A stretch of 64,000 nucleotides of DNA from Streptomyces sp. ICC1 (GTDB lineage: Bacteria; Actinomycetota; Actinomycetes; Streptomycetales; Streptomycetaceae): NCBI RefSeq assembly GCF_003287935.1, contig NZ_CP030287.1:5845022-5909021 (forward strand), written 5' to 3'. The position numbers were made by a program, and so were the translations under genes. The notes below the pieces were generated by a model. The model did no database searches and had not been told where the DNA came from. It was given only the letters and a program-made list of their open reading frames with translations. Every line of letters starts with the position of its first letter. Positions within the stretch are counted from its first letter, which is position 1. This document shows, in pieces, positions 43,406 through 53,428 of this stretch.

Positions 43406-44194
43406 ATGCTCTCTGCGCGCAGCCTGTTCCAGGAGATCGTCGAGGACGACGGGTCCTTCCAGCTGTTCTGCTCCATCGCCGCCGGCGGCGAGTCCCAGGG
43501 CGGCTGGGAGAACGCCCGGATCGCGGCCCTGGTCCCCGACTCCATGCGCGACCTCGCGCCCAAGATCACCCGGCACGGGGCCGACGAGGACAAGCACGGC
43601 CGGATCTTCAACGCGCTGCTCCGCAAGCGCGGCCTGGCCCCCGTCCCCGTCCCGCCCGAGACCGACTACACGATGCTGCTGGAGCGCCGCGGCATCGGGC
43701 TGAGCCACGAGAAGCTGCGCGGCGAGCGGGCCCTGAGCGAGGAGGACATCGTCGTCTACCTCTCCCACAGCCGGGTCACCGAACAGCGCGCCGCCGACCA
43801 GATGATCATGCTGGTCCGGTACTTCGGGGACCACCCCGAGCTCGGCAAGGCCATCCGCATGATCGGTGCGGACGAGGACAACCACCTGGCGTACTGCCAC
43901 GAGGAACTGCTCCGCCTCGCCCGCGCCGGCCACGGCCGCACCATCCACCGGGTGCTGCGCGAGTGCGCGCTCGCCGAGATCGGCGTGTACCGGGACGTGA
44001 GCCTCGCCGTCATGGGCCGCATGGGGCGCCTGCTGGGCTGGCCCGCGCCGAAGGCGGCCGCGCTCGCCGCCGGGATCCGCGGGATGTACGCGTACGAGCG
44101 GTTCAGCGGCTGGCACCGGATGGTGGACCTGCGCCGGCCGGAGCGCGGCGACCCGCTGGGCGGTCCCGCCACGACCGCGCCCGAGTTCGCGTAG
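43406..44194 (+). CDS. Ferritin-like domain protein, 262 aa
   Basis: Four-helix-bundle protein with paired iron-ligand motifs: TRHGADEDKHGRIFNALLRK (E-x-x-H) and RMIGADEDNHLAYCHEELLR (a second ExxH). A third acidic helix (CALAEIGVYRDVSLAVM) supplies further ligands. This suggests a di-iron centre for oxidation or iron handling; the exact role is unknown. The ATG at 43406 is likely, though no clear ribosome site precedes it, so a leaderless or upstream TTG start is possible. Confidence 0.8.
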   Translation: MLSARSLFQEIVEDDGSFQLFCSIAAGGESQGGWENARIAALVPDSMRDLAPKITRHGADEDKHGRIFNALLRKRGLAPVPVPPETDYTMLLERRGIGLSHEKLRGERALSEEDIVVYLSHSRVTEQRAADQMIMLVRYFGDHPELGKAIRMIGADEDNHLAYCHEELLRLARAGHGRTIHRVLRECALAEIGVYRDVSLAVMGRMGRLLGWPAPKAAALAAGIRGMYAYERFSGWHRMVDLRRPERGDPLGGPATTAPEFA

Positions 44195-44233
44195 TGCCCG
44201 CAACGGGCCCGCCGCCCCGCCGCGGCGGCCCCC

Positions 44234-45217
44234 TCAGAGCCAGCCGCGCCGCTTGAACATCCGGTGCAGGCCCAGGCACAGGCCCAGCATCACCGCGACG
44301 ACCGCCGGATAGCCCCACCGGTGCCTGAGCTCCGGCATGTGGTCGAAGTTCATCCCGTAGATCCCCGCCACCATGGTCGGGACCGCCGCCATGGCCGCCC
44401 AGGCCGAGATCTTGCGCATGTCGTCGTTCTGCCGGACGCCCATTTGCGCCAGGTGCGCGGCCAGCGCGTCCGAGAGCAGCCGGTCCAGGCCCTCGATGTA
44501 CTCGTTCGCCTTGGTCAGGTGGTCGGCGACGTCACGGAAGAACGGCTGGGCGTGCTCGTGCACGAACGGCACGTCCCCGAAGGCGAGCCGGTCCATCGGC
44601 TGCAGCAGCGGGCTGGTGGCCCGGCGGAACTCCAGGACCTGCCGCTTGAAGGAGTAGATCCGCGCCGCGGTGTTCTTGGTGTCCGCGGAGTTCGGCGAGA
44701 ACACCTCCGCCTCCAGCTCCTCCAGGTCCGCCTGGAGCTCGGCGGCCACCTCGATGTAGTGGTCCACCACCGCGTCCGAGACCGCGTACAGCACCGCCGT
44801 CGGACCGTGCCTCAGCACCTCGGGATCCTGCTCCAGCCGGTGGCGCACCGCGGCCAGCGCGGCCCCCTCGCCGTGCCGGACCGTGACCACGAAGGAGTCG
44901 CCGATGAAGACCATCAGCTCGCCCGTGGTCACCCGGTCCGCGTCGTCGTCGTACAGCACCGGCTTGAGGACCACGAAGAGCGAATCGTCGTAGACCTCCA
45001 GCTTCGGCCGCTGGTGGGCGGTCAGCGCGTCCTCCACCGCCAGCGGGTGCAGCCCGAACTCCTGGCTGACGTGCTCGAATTCCTTCTCCGTCGGCTCGTG
45101 CATGCCGACCCAGAGGAAGGCGTCGCCGGTGGCCCGCGCCTGGTCCAGGGCATCCGAGAAGTCCTCGGGCGCCTCGGAGCGGCGGCCGTTCCGGTACATC
45201 GCGCAGTCCACTATCAC
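44234..45217 (-). CDS. corA: CorA-type magnesium/cobalt transporter, 327 aa
   Basis: Inner-membrane Mg2+ channel. A long cytoplasmic funnel domain (HPLAVEDALTAHQRPKLEVY, ARIYSFKRQVLEFRRATSPL) precedes two C-terminal helices; the pore signature GMN is in VAGIYGMNFDHMPELRHRWG, and the second helix is YPAVVAVMLGLCLGLHRMFK. GTG at 45217 gives the conserved start VIVDCAMYRNG. Divergent from the phosphatase gene at 45280. Confidence 0.95.
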   Translation of the reverse strand: MIVDCAMYRNGRRSEAPEDFSDALDQARATGDAFLWVGMHEPTEKEFEHVSQEFGLHPLAVEDALTAHQRPKLEVYDDSLFVVLKPVLYDDDADRVTTGELMVFIGDSFVVTVRHGEGAALAAVRHRLEQDPEVLRHGPTAVLYAVSDAVVDHYIEVAAELQADLEELEAEVFSPNSADTKNTAARIYSFKRQVLEFRRATSPLLQPMDRLAFGDVPFVHEHAQPFFRDVADHLTKANEYIEGLDRLLSDALAAHLAQMGVRQNDDMRKISAWAAMAAVPTMVAGIYGMNFDHMPELRHRWGYPAVVAVMLGLCLGLHRMFKRRGWL

Positions 45218-45279
45218 CCGGGCATTGTTCCCTGCCCGGAGCCCGCCCGCACACCGGCCGGGCCGCATAGGGTGACCGC

Positions 45280-45987
45280 ATGGCCACGCTGATCCTCGTA
45301 CGACACGGGCGGTCCACCGCCAACACCGCAGGGCTCCTCGCCGGCTGGACCCCGGGAGTGGGCCTGGACGAACACGGCGCCGGGCAGGCCGCGGCGCTGC
45401 CCGGCCGCCTCGCCGGCGTCCCGCTCGCCGCCGCCGTCACCAGCCCGCTGCAGCGGTGCGCCGAAACCCTGGCCCCGCTCCTCGCCGACCGGCCCGGACT
45501 CGCGCTCCACACCGACGAGCGGATCGGCGAGTGCCACTACGGAGACTGGTCGGGCCGCAAACTCTCCGAGCTGTCCGAAGAACCGCTGATGCGCATCGTC
45601 CAGCAGCACCCCTCGGCCGCCGCCTTCCCCGGCGGCGAGTCCATGCGGGCCATGCAGACCCGCGCCGTGGACTGCGTGCGCGAGTGGAACGCGCGGATCG
45701 ACGAGGAGCACGGCAGCGACGCCGTCTTCCTGATGTGCTCGCACGGCGACATCATCAAGTCGATCGTCGCCGACGCCCTCGGCATGCACCTGGACCTCTT
45801 CCAGCGGATCCACGTGGACCCCTGCTCGGTCACCGCGATCCGCTACACGCCCACCCGGCCGTTCCTGCTCCGGCTCGGCGACACCGGGGACTTCGCCTCG
45901 TTCGCGCCCCGCGAAACGGCGGCGCCGGACAAAGGGGCCGAAGACGGCGGCGACGCGGTCGTGGGGGGCGGCGCGGGCGCGGTGTGA
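45280..45987 (+). CDS. Histidine phosphatase (MSMEG_4193 family), 235 aa
   Basis: Phosphoglycerate-mutase-like phosphatase. The nucleophile His is in TLILVRHGRSTANTAGLLAG and the second catalytic His in VFLMCSHGDIIKSIVADALG; Arg and Glu are in SPLQRCAETLAPLL and RIGECHYGDWSG. This subfamily (TIGR03848, from memory) lies beside DUF3090 and mshC in actinobacteria. Substrate unknown; a link with mycothiol is suggested only by context. Confidence 0.9.
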   Translation: MATLILVRHGRSTANTAGLLAGWTPGVGLDEHGAGQAAALPGRLAGVPLAAAVTSPLQRCAETLAPLLADRPGLALHTDERIGECHYGDWSGRKLSELSEEPLMRIVQQHPSAAAFPGGESMRAMQTRAVDCVREWNARIDEEHGSDAVFLMCSHGDIIKSIVADALGMHLDLFQRIHVDPCSVTAIRYTPTRPFLLRLGDTGDFASFAPRETAAPDKGAEDGGDAVVGGGAGAV

Positions 45988-46064
45988 TCGAACGGAGCAG
46001 TAGGGTGGACGGGCCAACACATGGGCGCAGCCCTGCCCCTGCTGCCGAGACTTGGAGACTGGAC

Positions 46065-46655
46065 GTGCCCCGTCAGGTGTTCCTCTACGACCCGCCGGAC
46101 CGCTTCGTGGCCGGCACGGTCGGTCTGCCTGGCCGCCGTACCTTCTTCCTCCAGGCCTCCACCGGCCCCCGCGTCACCAGCGTCTCCCTGGAGAAGACCC
46201 AGGTCGCGGCGCTCGCCGAGCGGATGGACGAACTGCTGGACGAGGTCGTACGGCGCACCGGGGGCAATGCCCCCGTCCCGGCCGTCGCCCCCGCCGAGGC
46301 CACCGACACGGCACCCCTGGACGTCCCCGTCGACGAGGAGTTCCGCGTCGGCACCATGGCCCTGGCCTGGGACGGCGAGGACCAGCGCATGATCGTCGAA
46401 GCGCAGGCCCTCGTGGAGCTCGACGCGGACTCCGAGGAGGACCTCGCCGAGGCCGAGGAACGGCTGCTCCAGGACGAGGAGAACGGCCCGCCGATGCTGC
46501 GCGTGCGGCTCACCGGCGCCCAGGCCCGGGCGTTCACCAAGCGCGCCCTGGACGTGGTCAACGCCGGCCGGCCGCCGTGCCCGCTGTGCAGCCTGCCGCT
46601 CGACCCGGAGGGGCACGTCTGCCCCCGCCAGAACGGCTACCGGCGCCAGGCGTGA
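46065..46655 (+). CDS. DUF3090 protein, 196 aa
   Basis: Conserved actinobacterial protein starting [20 protein letters not shown] and ending in a zinc-ribbon-like [20 protein letters not shown], suggesting four metal ligands. The middle is acidic ([20 protein letters not shown]). GTG at 46065 with GGAGACTGG upstream. Its stop overlaps the next GTG by GTGA, so it is co-translated with the SCO1664-family protein. Function unknown. Confidence 0.9.
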   Translation: MPRQVFLYDPPDRFVAGTVGLPGRRTFFLQASTGPRVTSVSLEKTQVAALAERMDELLDEVVRRTGGNAPVPAVAPAEATDTAPLDVPVDEEFRVGTMALAWDGEDQRMIVEAQALVELDADSEEDLAEAEERLLQDEENGPPMLRVRLTGAQARAFTKRALDVVNAGRPPCPLCSLPLDPEGHVCPRQNGYRRQA

Positions 46656-47455
46656 ACGCCACGGGGGAGCTCGAAGCGCTGCTGGCCCACGGGGAGCTCA
46701 CGGTCGTCGGCCGGATCCGCGAGGCGTCCAACGCCGTCCTGCGGTGCACCGTCACCCACGAGGGCGTGAGCGCCGACTGCGTGTACAAACCGGTCAAGGG
46801 CGAGCGCCCGCTGTGGGACTTCCCCGACGGCAACCTCGCCCGGCGCGAGGTCGCCGCCTACCTGATCTCCGAGGCCACCGGCTGGGGGCTGGTCCCCCCG
46901 ACCGTGCTGCGCGAGGGACCGTACGGCGAGGGCATGGTCCAGCAGTGGATCGACACCGGGGAGTCCCCGGAGGCCGGCCTGCTCGCGCTCGTGGAGGGCG
47001 AGGAAGCCGGGGACGGCTGGCGACCCGTCGCCTTCGCCGAGGTCGGGGAGGGCCGCACCGCGCTCCTCGTCCACGCCGACGACGAACGCCTGCGCCGCCT
47101 CTCCGTCCTCGACGCCGTGATCAACAACGGCGACCGCAAGGGCGGCCACCTGCTCCCCGCGCCCGACGGCCGGCTCTACGGCATCGACCACGGAGTGACC
47201 TTCCACACCGAGGACAAGCTGCGCACCCTGCTGTGGGGCTGGGCCGGCGAGCCGCTGACCGGGGAGGCACGCTCCGTGCTGGGCGACCTGGAGGCCGCGC
47301 TGACCCCTGGAGAGCCCCTCGCCACCCGGCTGGCCGAACTGGTCACCACGGCCGAGCTGGCCGCCGTACGGGGCCGGGTGGACCTCCTGCTGCGCACCGG
47401 GACGCACCCGCAGCCCTCCGGGCAGTGGCCCGCGATCCCGTGGCCGCCGGTCTGA
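46652..47455 (+). CDS. SCO1664-family protein (PI3/4-kinase-like fold), 267 aa
   Basis: Conserved neighbour of msh[21 protein letters not shown] carries the ATP-binding Lys of PI3/4-kinase-like or HipA-like folds, and [20 protein letters not shown] with [19 protein letters not shown] gives the catalytic Asn-Asp and metal-binding His-Asp motifs. Activity is unproven. GTG start overlaps the DUF3090 stop. Confidence 0.85.
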   Translation: MNATGELEALLAHGELTVVGRIREASNAVLRCTVTHEGVSADCVYKPVKGERPLWDFPDGNLARREVAAYLISEATGWGLVPPTVLREGPYGEGMVQQWIDTGESPEAGLLALVEGEEAGDGWRPVAFAEVGEGRTALLVHADDERLRRLSVLDAVINNGDRKGGHLLPAPDGRLYGIDHGVTFHTEDKLRTLLWGWAGEPLTGEARSVLGDLEAALTPGEPLATRLAELVTTAELAAVRGRVDLLLRTGTHPQPSGQWPAIPWPPV

Positions 47456-47553
47456 TCCCGACCGTCCCCGTACACATAGAACCGGCCATGGCGCAAGAGT
47501 GCCGATCAGGACAACAGTGCAGGTCCGGTTCGTTTTCGGAACACCCGTCCGGT

Positions 47554-47559
47554 TACGCT
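47554..47559 (+). promoter_or_regulatory. -10 of a probable leaderless mshC promoter
   Basis: TACGCT lies six bases before the ATG at 47566, so the transcript would begin at or near the start codon; no Shine-Dalgarno sequence is visible. The -35 is not clear. Confidence 0.4.
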
Positions 47560-47565
47560 CGACGC

Positions 47566-48795
47566 ATGCATGCCTGGCCCGCTTCTGAGGTCCCCGCCCT
47601 GCCTGGCAAGGGCCGCGACCTCCAGATCCACGACACCGCGACCCAAGGGACGATCACCCTCGCCCCCGGTCCCGTCGCCCGTATCTACGTGTGCGGGATC
47701 ACCCCGTACGACGCGACCCACATCGGGCACGCGGCGACCTACAACGCGTTCGACCTCGTGCAGCGCGTGTGGCTCGACACCAAGCGGCAGGTCATCTACG
47801 TCCAGAACGTCACGGACGTCGACGATCCACTGCTGGAGCGGGCGCTGCGCGACAACCAGGACTGGACCGAGCTGGCCGAGCGCGAGACCGCGCTCTTCCG
47901 CGAGGACATGACCGCCCTGCGGATGCTGCCCCCGCAGCACTACATCGGCGCCGTCGAGGCCATACCCGGCATCGTGCCGCTGGTCGAGCGGCTGCGGGAC
48001 GCGGGCGCCGCCTACGAGCTCGACGGCGACGTCTACTTCTCCGTCGAGTCCGACCCGAACTTCGGCAAGGTCTCCAACCTGGACGCCGAGGCCATGCGCC
48101 TGCTCTCCGCCGAGCGGGGCGGCGACCCCGAGCGCGTGGGCAAGAAGAACCCCCTCGACCCGATGCTGTGGATGGCCGCGCGTCCGGGCGAGCCCAGCTG
48201 GGACGGCGGCTCGCTGGGCCGCGGCCGCCCCGGCTGGCACATCGAGTGCGTCGCCATCGCCCTCGACCACCTCGGGATGACCTTCGACATCCAGGGCGGC
48301 GGCTCCGACCTCGCCTTCCCGCACCACGAGATGGGCGCCTCGCACGCCCAGGTGCTGACGGGCGAGTTCCCGATGGCCAAGGCGTACGTACACGCCGGCA
48401 TGGTCGCGCTGCACGGAGCGAAGATGTCGAAGTCCAAGGGCAACCTGGTCTTCGTGTCCGCCCTGCGGCGGGCCGGGGTGGACCCGGCGGCCATCCGCCT
48501 GGCCCTGCTCTCCCACCACTACCGCGCCGACTGGGAGTGGACGGACGCCGTCCTCGCCGAGGCCGTCGCCCGCCTGGAGCGCTGGCGCGCCGCCGTCTCC
48601 CGCCCGGACGGCATCGCGGCCGACGCCCTGGTCGAGGAGGTCCGCGAGGCCCTCGCCAACGACCTGGACGCCCCCGCGGCCCTGGCGGCCGTGGACCGCT
48701 GGGTCGAGCTCCAGATCGCCACGGACGGCGACGACGAGTCGGCCCCCGGCCTGGTCTCCCGCACGGTCGACGCCCTCCTCGGCGTGGCCCTGTAG
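47566..48795 (+). CDS. mshC: Cysteine-GlcN-Ins ligase, mycothiol synthesis, 409 aa
   Basis: ATP-dependent ligase that joins cysteine to glucosaminyl-inositol, the key step before acetylation to mycothiol. It resembles a shortened cysteinyl-tRNA synthetase: the HIGH motif is in [20 protein letters not shown] and KMSKS is in [15 protein letters not shown]. The zinc site is CGITPYD (N-terminal) with HIECVAIAL and FPHHEMG. The anticodon-binding domain is absent, as normal for MshC. Confidence 0.95.
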   Translation: MHAWPASEVPALPGKGRDLQIHDTATQGTITLAPGPVARIYVCGITPYDATHIGHAATYNAFDLVQRVWLDTKRQVIYVQNVTDVDDPLLERALRDNQDWTELAERETALFREDMTALRMLPPQHYIGAVEAIPGIVPLVERLRDAGAAYELDGDVYFSVESDPNFGKVSNLDAEAMRLLSAERGGDPERVGKKNPLDPMLWMAARPGEPSWDGGSLGRGRPGWHIECVAIALDHLGMTFDIQGGGSDLAFPHHEMGASHAQVLTGEFPMAKAYVHAGMVALHGAKMSKSKGNLVFVSALRRAGVDPAAIRLALLSHHYRADWEWTDAVLAEAVARLERWRAAVSRPDGIAADALVEEVREALANDLDAPAALAAVDRWVELQIATDGDDESAPGLVSRTVDALLGVAL

Positions 48796-48816
48796 CCCGC
48801 GCCGCCCGGACAGCAC

Positions 48817-48852
48817 CGAAGCGCGCCCCGGCACCCGCCGGGGCGCGCTTCG
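48817..48852. terminator. Bidirectional terminator, 16-bp perfect stem
   Basis: CGAAGCGCGCCCCGGC (48817-48832) pairs perfectly with 48837-48852 around ACCC. It ends the mshC transcript and may also serve the convergent PAC2 gene, whose stop is 140 bp away. Confidence 0.85.
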
Positions 48853-48989
48853 CGCATCACCGCTTCGGTGCGGGCAGGTGGGCAGCACGTCGGCCACGGT
48901 TCACCGGCCGGCCACAGCAGGGGCCCGCCCACCGAGCTGTCGTGCACGGTGGGCGAACCCGGGCTCGGGTGCAGCCGGGTCGCGGTGGT

Positions 48990-50045
48990 TCAGGCCTCCG
49001 GCGGGGCTTCGTCCCCGTCCGCGGCCGAGGTTCCGTCAGCGGTCGCCGGCCCGTCCGCGTTCGCAGGCCCTTCCGCGGCCGCCGGCCCGTCCGCGGAAGG
49101 CGGTTCGGGCTCCGGCCCGGGCTTGCGCTTCGGCGGGCGGGTCAGGCCGCTGGAGGTGTCGCGGAGGTACGAACCGTCGCCGGGCTCCGGCGACGGACCC
49201 GCCGCCGGATCGCGGCGCCGCAGGTACCGCTCGAACTCCCGGGCGATCGCGTCGCCCGAGGCCTCCGGCAGATCGGCCGTGTCACGGGCCTCCTCCAGCG
49301 TCTGGACGTACTCCGCCACCTCGCTGTCCTCGGCCGCCAGTTGGTCCACGCCCACCTGCCACGCCCGCGCGTCCTCGGGGAGTTCGCCCAGCGGGATCCG
49401 GATGTCGATCAGATCCTCCAGCCGGTTGAGCAGCGCCAGGGTCGCCTTCGGGTTCGGCGGCTGGGACACGTAGTGCGGCACCGCCGCCCACAAGGACACC
49501 GCCGGCACCCCGGCATGGGTGCAGGCCTCCTGCAGGATCCCCACGATCCCGGTCGGGCCCTCGTACTTCGTCTCCTCCAGGTCCATCGTCCGCGCCAGAT
49601 CGGCGTCCGACGTCACCCCGCTGACCGGCACCGGCCGGGTGTGCGGGGTGTCGCCCAGCAGCGCCCCCAGGATCACGACCATCTCCACGCCCAGCTCATG
49701 GGCGAAGCCGAGGATCTCGTTGCAGAACGACCGCCACCGCATGGACGGTTCGATCCCCCGCACGAGCACCAGGTCGCGCGGCTTGGCGCCGCCGATCCTG
49801 ACGACCGACAGCCGGGTCGTCGGCCACGTGATCTTCCGTACCCCGTTGTCCAGCCACACCGTCGGCCGGTTGACCTGGAAATCGTAGTAGTCCTCGGCGT
49901 CCAGAGCCGCGAAGACCTCGCCCTTCCACTCCCGGTCCAAGTGTGCGACCGCACCGGAGGCCGCGTCACCCGCGTCGTTCCAGCCCTCGAACGCGGCCAC
50001 CATGACCGGGTCGATCAGCTCGGGCACGCCCTCAAGCTCGATCAC
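48990..50045 (-). CDS. PAC2-family proteasome-assembly-chaperone-like protein, 351 aa
   Basis: PAC2 fold (VMVAAFEGWNDAGDAASGAV, VRKITWPTTRLSVVRIGGAK, VVILGALLGDTPHTRPVPVS, TGIVGILQEACTHAGVPAVS). The C-terminal 80 residues are acidic with repeats of '(A/D)GPA(A/T)A', probably disordered. GTG at 50045. Proteins of this type are widespread in actinobacteria with proteasomes; a chaperone role is inferred from eukaryotic PAC2 only. It is convergent with mshC. Confidence 0.85.
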   Translation of the reverse strand: MIELEGVPELIDPVMVAAFEGWNDAGDAASGAVAHLDREWKGEVFAALDAEDYYDFQVNRPTVWLDNGVRKITWPTTRLSVVRIGGAKPRDLVLVRGIEPSMRWRSFCNEILGFAHELGVEMVVILGALLGDTPHTRPVPVSGVTSDADLARTMDLEETKYEGPTGIVGILQEACTHAGVPAVSLWAAVPHYVSQPPNPKATLALLNRLEDLIDIRIPLGELPEDARAWQVGVDQLAAEDSEVAEYVQTLEEARDTADLPEASGDAIAREFERYLRRRDPAAGPSPEPGDGSYLRDTSSGLTRPPKRKPGPEPEPPSADGPAAAEGPANADGPATADGTSAADGDEAPPEA

Positions 50046-50121
50046 CCAGGTCTCCTTCCGAAGTTCCCTTGCGTACGTGGGTCAGCCTAAGCCTTGATGC
50101 GACGCCAGCCACAGCCCACGA

Positions 50122-50155
50122 CAGAGGGGCGGTTCCCCTCGGAACCGCCCCTCTG
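50122..50155. terminator. Hairpin terminator, 15-bp perfect stem
   Basis: CAGAGGGGCGGTTCC (50122-50136) pairs perfectly with 50141-50155 around CCTC. It lies just beyond the stop of glpD (minus strand), terminating the glp operon, and lies upstream of the PAC2 gene. Confidence 0.85.
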
Positions 50156-50172
50156 CCCGCCCGCGGACGCGG

Positions 50173-51780
50173 TTAAGCCTTATCGGCCAGCATCTCCTCG
50201 ACCCGGCCGCGCACTTCCGCGGTGTCCAGACCGCGGACCGTGACCGTCGTACGGCGGCGCAGCACGTCCTCGGCCGTCTCGGCCCACTCGTTGTCCCGGG
50301 CGTAGGCCACCTGCGCCCAGATCTCCGGACCGTCCGGGTGGATCCGCTCGGCCAGCGCCGGGTCCTCGTTCGCGAGCCGCGCGATGTCGAAGGCCAGCGA
50401 GCCGTAGTGCGAAGCCAGGTGGCGGGCGGTCAGCGGGTCCATCCGGGAGCCCGGCTCGCGGTCCACGAGCAGCCGGTGCGCCACCGCGTTCGGGTTGGCG
50501 ACACCGGGCAGCGCGATCCGTCGTACGAGGGACTTCACCGGCTCCATGTCCTCGGTCAGCGGGCTGCCGGGGAGCTTGGCCAGCTTGTCCATGACCACGC
50601 GGCCGATGTGCCGGTACGTGGTCCACTTGCCGCCGGCCACCGACAGCATGCCGCCCGCGCCCTCGGAGACGACCGTCTCGCGCTTGGCCTTCTCCACGCC
50701 GCCGGGGCCGCCGGGCAGCACCCGCAGGCCCGCGAAGGCGTACGTCATCAGCGAGCGGTCCAGATCGGCGTCCTTCACCGAGAAGGCCGCCTCGTCCAGG
50801 ATCTGCTGGATGTCGGCCTCGGTGGCCCGCACGTCCGCCGGATCGCCCTCGTACACCTCGTCCGTGGTGCCCAGCAGCAGCTGGTCCTCCCACGGCAGGG
50901 CGAACGTGATGCGGTACTTGTCGATCGGGGTGGCCATCGCGGCCTTCCACGGCGACTTGCGCTTCATCACGATGTGCGCGCCCTTGGACAGCCGGATGGA
51001 CGGCATCGAGTGCTTGTCCTCCATGCGCCGCAGGTGGTCCACCCACGGACCGGTGGCGTTGAGCACCACGCGTGCGTCCACGCCGAACTCGGTGCCGTCG
51101 AGGCGGTCCTTGAGCTCGGCGCCGGAGACCCGGCCGCGCGTCATGCGCAGCCCGGTGACCTCGGCGTGGTTGAGGACGACGGCGCCGGACTCGACGGCCG
51201 CGCGGACCGTCATCACGGCGACGCGGGAGTCGTTCATCTGGTGGTCGTAGTAGACGGCGACGGCCTTGAGGTCGTCCGTCTTCAGACCCGGGTTGTCGGC
51301 GGCGGCACGGGCCGGCGAGATGATCTTGCCCATGCCGTCGCCGAAGCCGGAGAGCGCCGAGTACGCGAACACGCCCGCGCCCAGCTTCGCCGCGCCGACC
51401 GGCCCGCCCTTGTACACGGGCAGGTAGAAGGTGAGCGGGTTGACCAGGTGCGGGGCCACGTCCTTGGCCAGCACCCGGCGCTCGTGGTGGTTCTCCGCGA
51501 CCAGCTTGACCGAACCGGTCTGCAGGTAGCGCAGACCCCCGTGGACGAGCTTGGAAGAGGCGGAGGAAGTGGCGCCGGCGAAGTCGCCGGCGTCCACCAT
51601 CGCGACCCGCAGACCAGACTGCGCGGCGTGCCAGGCCACCGAGGTGCCCAGGATTCCACCGCCGATGACCAGCAGGTCGTACGTGGCCTTCGCCAGCTGC
51701 TCACGGGTCTCGGCGCGGCTCGGGTTCGAACCGGCGGTCGGGTGCGTACCCAGGGTGGGAACGCTCTGCAGGGTGCTCAT
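50173..51780 (-). CDS. glpD: Glycerol-3-phosphate dehydrogenase, 535 aa
   Basis: FAD enzyme that oxidises glycerol-3-phosphate to dihydroxyacetone phosphate, feeding electrons to the respiratory chain. The FAD dinucleotide motif is YDLLVIGGGILGTSVAWHAA near residue 34; ASSKLVHGGLRYLQTGSVKL, LNATGPWVDHLRRMEDKHSM and LSVAGGKWTTYRHIGRVV are the family blocks. ATG at 51780. Last gene of the gylR-controlled glpF-glpK-glpD operon. Confidence 0.95.
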   Translation of the reverse strand: MSTLQSVPTLGTHPTAGSNPSRAETREQLAKATYDLLVIGGGILGTSVAWHAAQSGLRVAMVDAGDFAGATSSASSKLVHGGLRYLQTGSVKLVAENHHERRVLAKDVAPHLVNPLTFYLPVYKGGPVGAAKLGAGVFAYSALSGFGDGMGKIISPARAAADNPGLKTDDLKAVAVYYDHQMNDSRVAVMTVRAAVESGAVVLNHAEVTGLRMTRGRVSGAELKDRLDGTEFGVDARVVLNATGPWVDHLRRMEDKHSMPSIRLSKGAHIVMKRKSPWKAAMATPIDKYRITFALPWEDQLLLGTTDEVYEGDPADVRATEADIQQILDEAAFSVKDADLDRSLMTYAFAGLRVLPGGPGGVEKAKRETVVSEGAGGMLSVAGGKWTTYRHIGRVVMDKLAKLPGSPLTEDMEPVKSLVRRIALPGVANPNAVAHRLLVDREPGSRMDPLTARHLASHYGSLAFDIARLANEDPALAERIHPDGPEIWAQVAYARDNEWAETAEDVLRRRTTVTVRGLDTAEVRGRVEEMLADKA

Positions 51781-51824
51781 GTCCGTTGACTCCTACTTAC
51801 TCGTCGATTGCGCCGGCCGTGCGG

Positions 51825-53351
51825 TCAGCTGGCGTCTTCGTCGTCGATCCAGCCCATGGACCGCTCGACGGCCTTGAGCCAGCTCTTGTACTCGCGCTCC
51901 CGCTGCTCGGCGGGCATCCGCGGGGTCCACTCCGCCGCACGGCGCCAGTTGGCGCGCAGGGCGTCGGTGTCCGGCCAGAAGCCGACGGCCAGGCCGGCGG
52001 CGTAGGCGGCGCCGAGGCAGGTGGTCTCGGCGACCATCGGGCGCACCACGGGGGCGTCCACGAAGTCGGAGAGCGTCTGCATCAGCAGGTTGTTGGAGGT
52101 CATGCCGCCGTCGACCTTCAGGGCCGCGAGCTCGACGCCCGAGTCCTTGGTCATGGCGTCGGTGATCTCGCGGGTCTGCCAGGCGGTGGCCTCCAGGACG
52201 GCACGGGCGATGTGCGCCTTGGTGACGTACCGGGTGAGGCCGGCGATCACACCGCGGGCGTCGGAGCGCCAGTACGGGGCGAACAGGCCGGAGAAGGCCG
52301 GCACGAAGTACGCGCCGCCGTTGTCCTCGACGGAGGAGGCCAGGGTCTCGATCTCGGCCGCGGTCTTGATCATGCCCATCTGGTCGCGCATCCACTGGAC
52401 GAGCGAGCCGGTGACGGCGATGGAGCCCTCCAGCGCGTAGACCGGCTGCTGGTCGCCGATCTGGTAGCCGACCGTGGTCAGCAGGCCGCTGTAGGAGTTG
52501 ATGATCTTGTCGCCGGTGTTCATCAGCATGAACGTTCCGGTGCCGTACGTGGACTTCGCCTCGCCCTCGGCGAAACAGGTCTGGCCGAACAGCGCGGCCT
52601 GCTGGTCGCCGAGCGCCGAGGCGACCGGGACGCCCGCCAGGACGCCGTCCTTGACGTGGCCGTAGACCTCGGCGGAGGACTTGATCTCCGGGAGGACGTT
52701 GAGGGGCACGCCCATGGACTCGGCGATCTTCTCGTCCCAGGCCAGGGTGTGCAGGTTCATCAGCATGGTGCGCGAGGCGTTCGTGACGTCGGTGACGTGC
52801 ACACCGCCCTGGGGGCCGCCGGTCAGGTTCCAGATGACCCAGGAGTCCATGGTGCCGAAGAGGATGTCCCCGGCCTCGGCGCGCTCGCGCAGGCCCTCGA
52901 CGTTGTCGAGCAGCCAGCGGACCTTGGGGCCGGCGAAGTAGCTCGCCAGCGGCAGGCCGGTCTCGCGGCGGAAGCGGTCCTGGCCGACGTTGCGGCCGAG
53001 CTCCTTGCACAGGGCGTCGGTGCGGGTGTCCTGCCAGACCAGCGCGTTGTGGACCGGCTCGCCGGTGTTCTTGTCCCACAGCAGGGTGGTCTCGCGCTGG
53101 TTGGTGATGCCGACGGCCTTGACGTCCGCGGCCGTGATCTCCGCCTTGGCGATGGCCCCGGCGACGACCTCCTGGACGTTGGTCCAGATCTCGGCGGCGT
53201 CGTGCTCGACCCAGCCCGGCTTCGGGAAGATCTGCTCGTGCTCCTTCTGGTCGACGGCGACGATGCGGCCGTCGCGGTCGAAGACGATGCAGCGGGAGGA
53301 GGTGGTGCCCTGGTCGATCGCGGCGATGAAGGGGCCGGTGCTGGTGGTCAT
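51825..53351 (-). CDS. glpK: Glycerol kinase, 508 aa
   Basis: Phosphorylates glycerol to sn-glycerol-3-phosphate. FGGY-family motifs: [20 protein letters not shown] (phosphate 1), [53 protein letters not shown], and the ATP loop [20 protein letters not shown]. Length normal. Middle gene of the glpF-glpK-glpD operon; 44 bp to glpD. Confidence 0.95.
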   Translation of the reverse strand: MTTSTGPFIAAIDQGTTSSRCIVFDRDGRIVAVDQKEHEQIFPKPGWVEHDAAEIWTNVQEVVAGAIAKAEITAADVKAVGITNQRETTLLWDKNTGEPVHNALVWQDTRTDALCKELGRNVGQDRFRRETGLPLASYFAGPKVRWLLDNVEGLRERAEAGDILFGTMDSWVIWNLTGGPQGGVHVTDVTNASRTMLMNLHTLAWDEKIAESMGVPLNVLPEIKSSAEVYGHVKDGVLAGVPVASALGDQQAALFGQTCFAEGEAKSTYGTGTFMLMNTGDKIINSYSGLLTTVGYQIGDQQPVYALEGSIAVTGSLVQWMRDQMGMIKTAAEIETLASSVEDNGGAYFVPAFSGLFAPYWRSDARGVIAGLTRYVTKAHIARAVLEATAWQTREITDAMTKDSGVELAALKVDGGMTSNNLLMQTLSDFVDAPVVRPMVAETTCLGAAYAAGLAVGFWPDTDALRANWRRAAEWTPRMPAEQREREYKSWLKAVERSMGWIDDEDAS

Positions 53352-53428
53352 GGTGGCTGCTCCTGGCAGGTGTCGAAGTAGGCGGAATCAGAATGGCGGT
53401 GCGGGTGGTGCCGTGGTGCCGATGCTGA

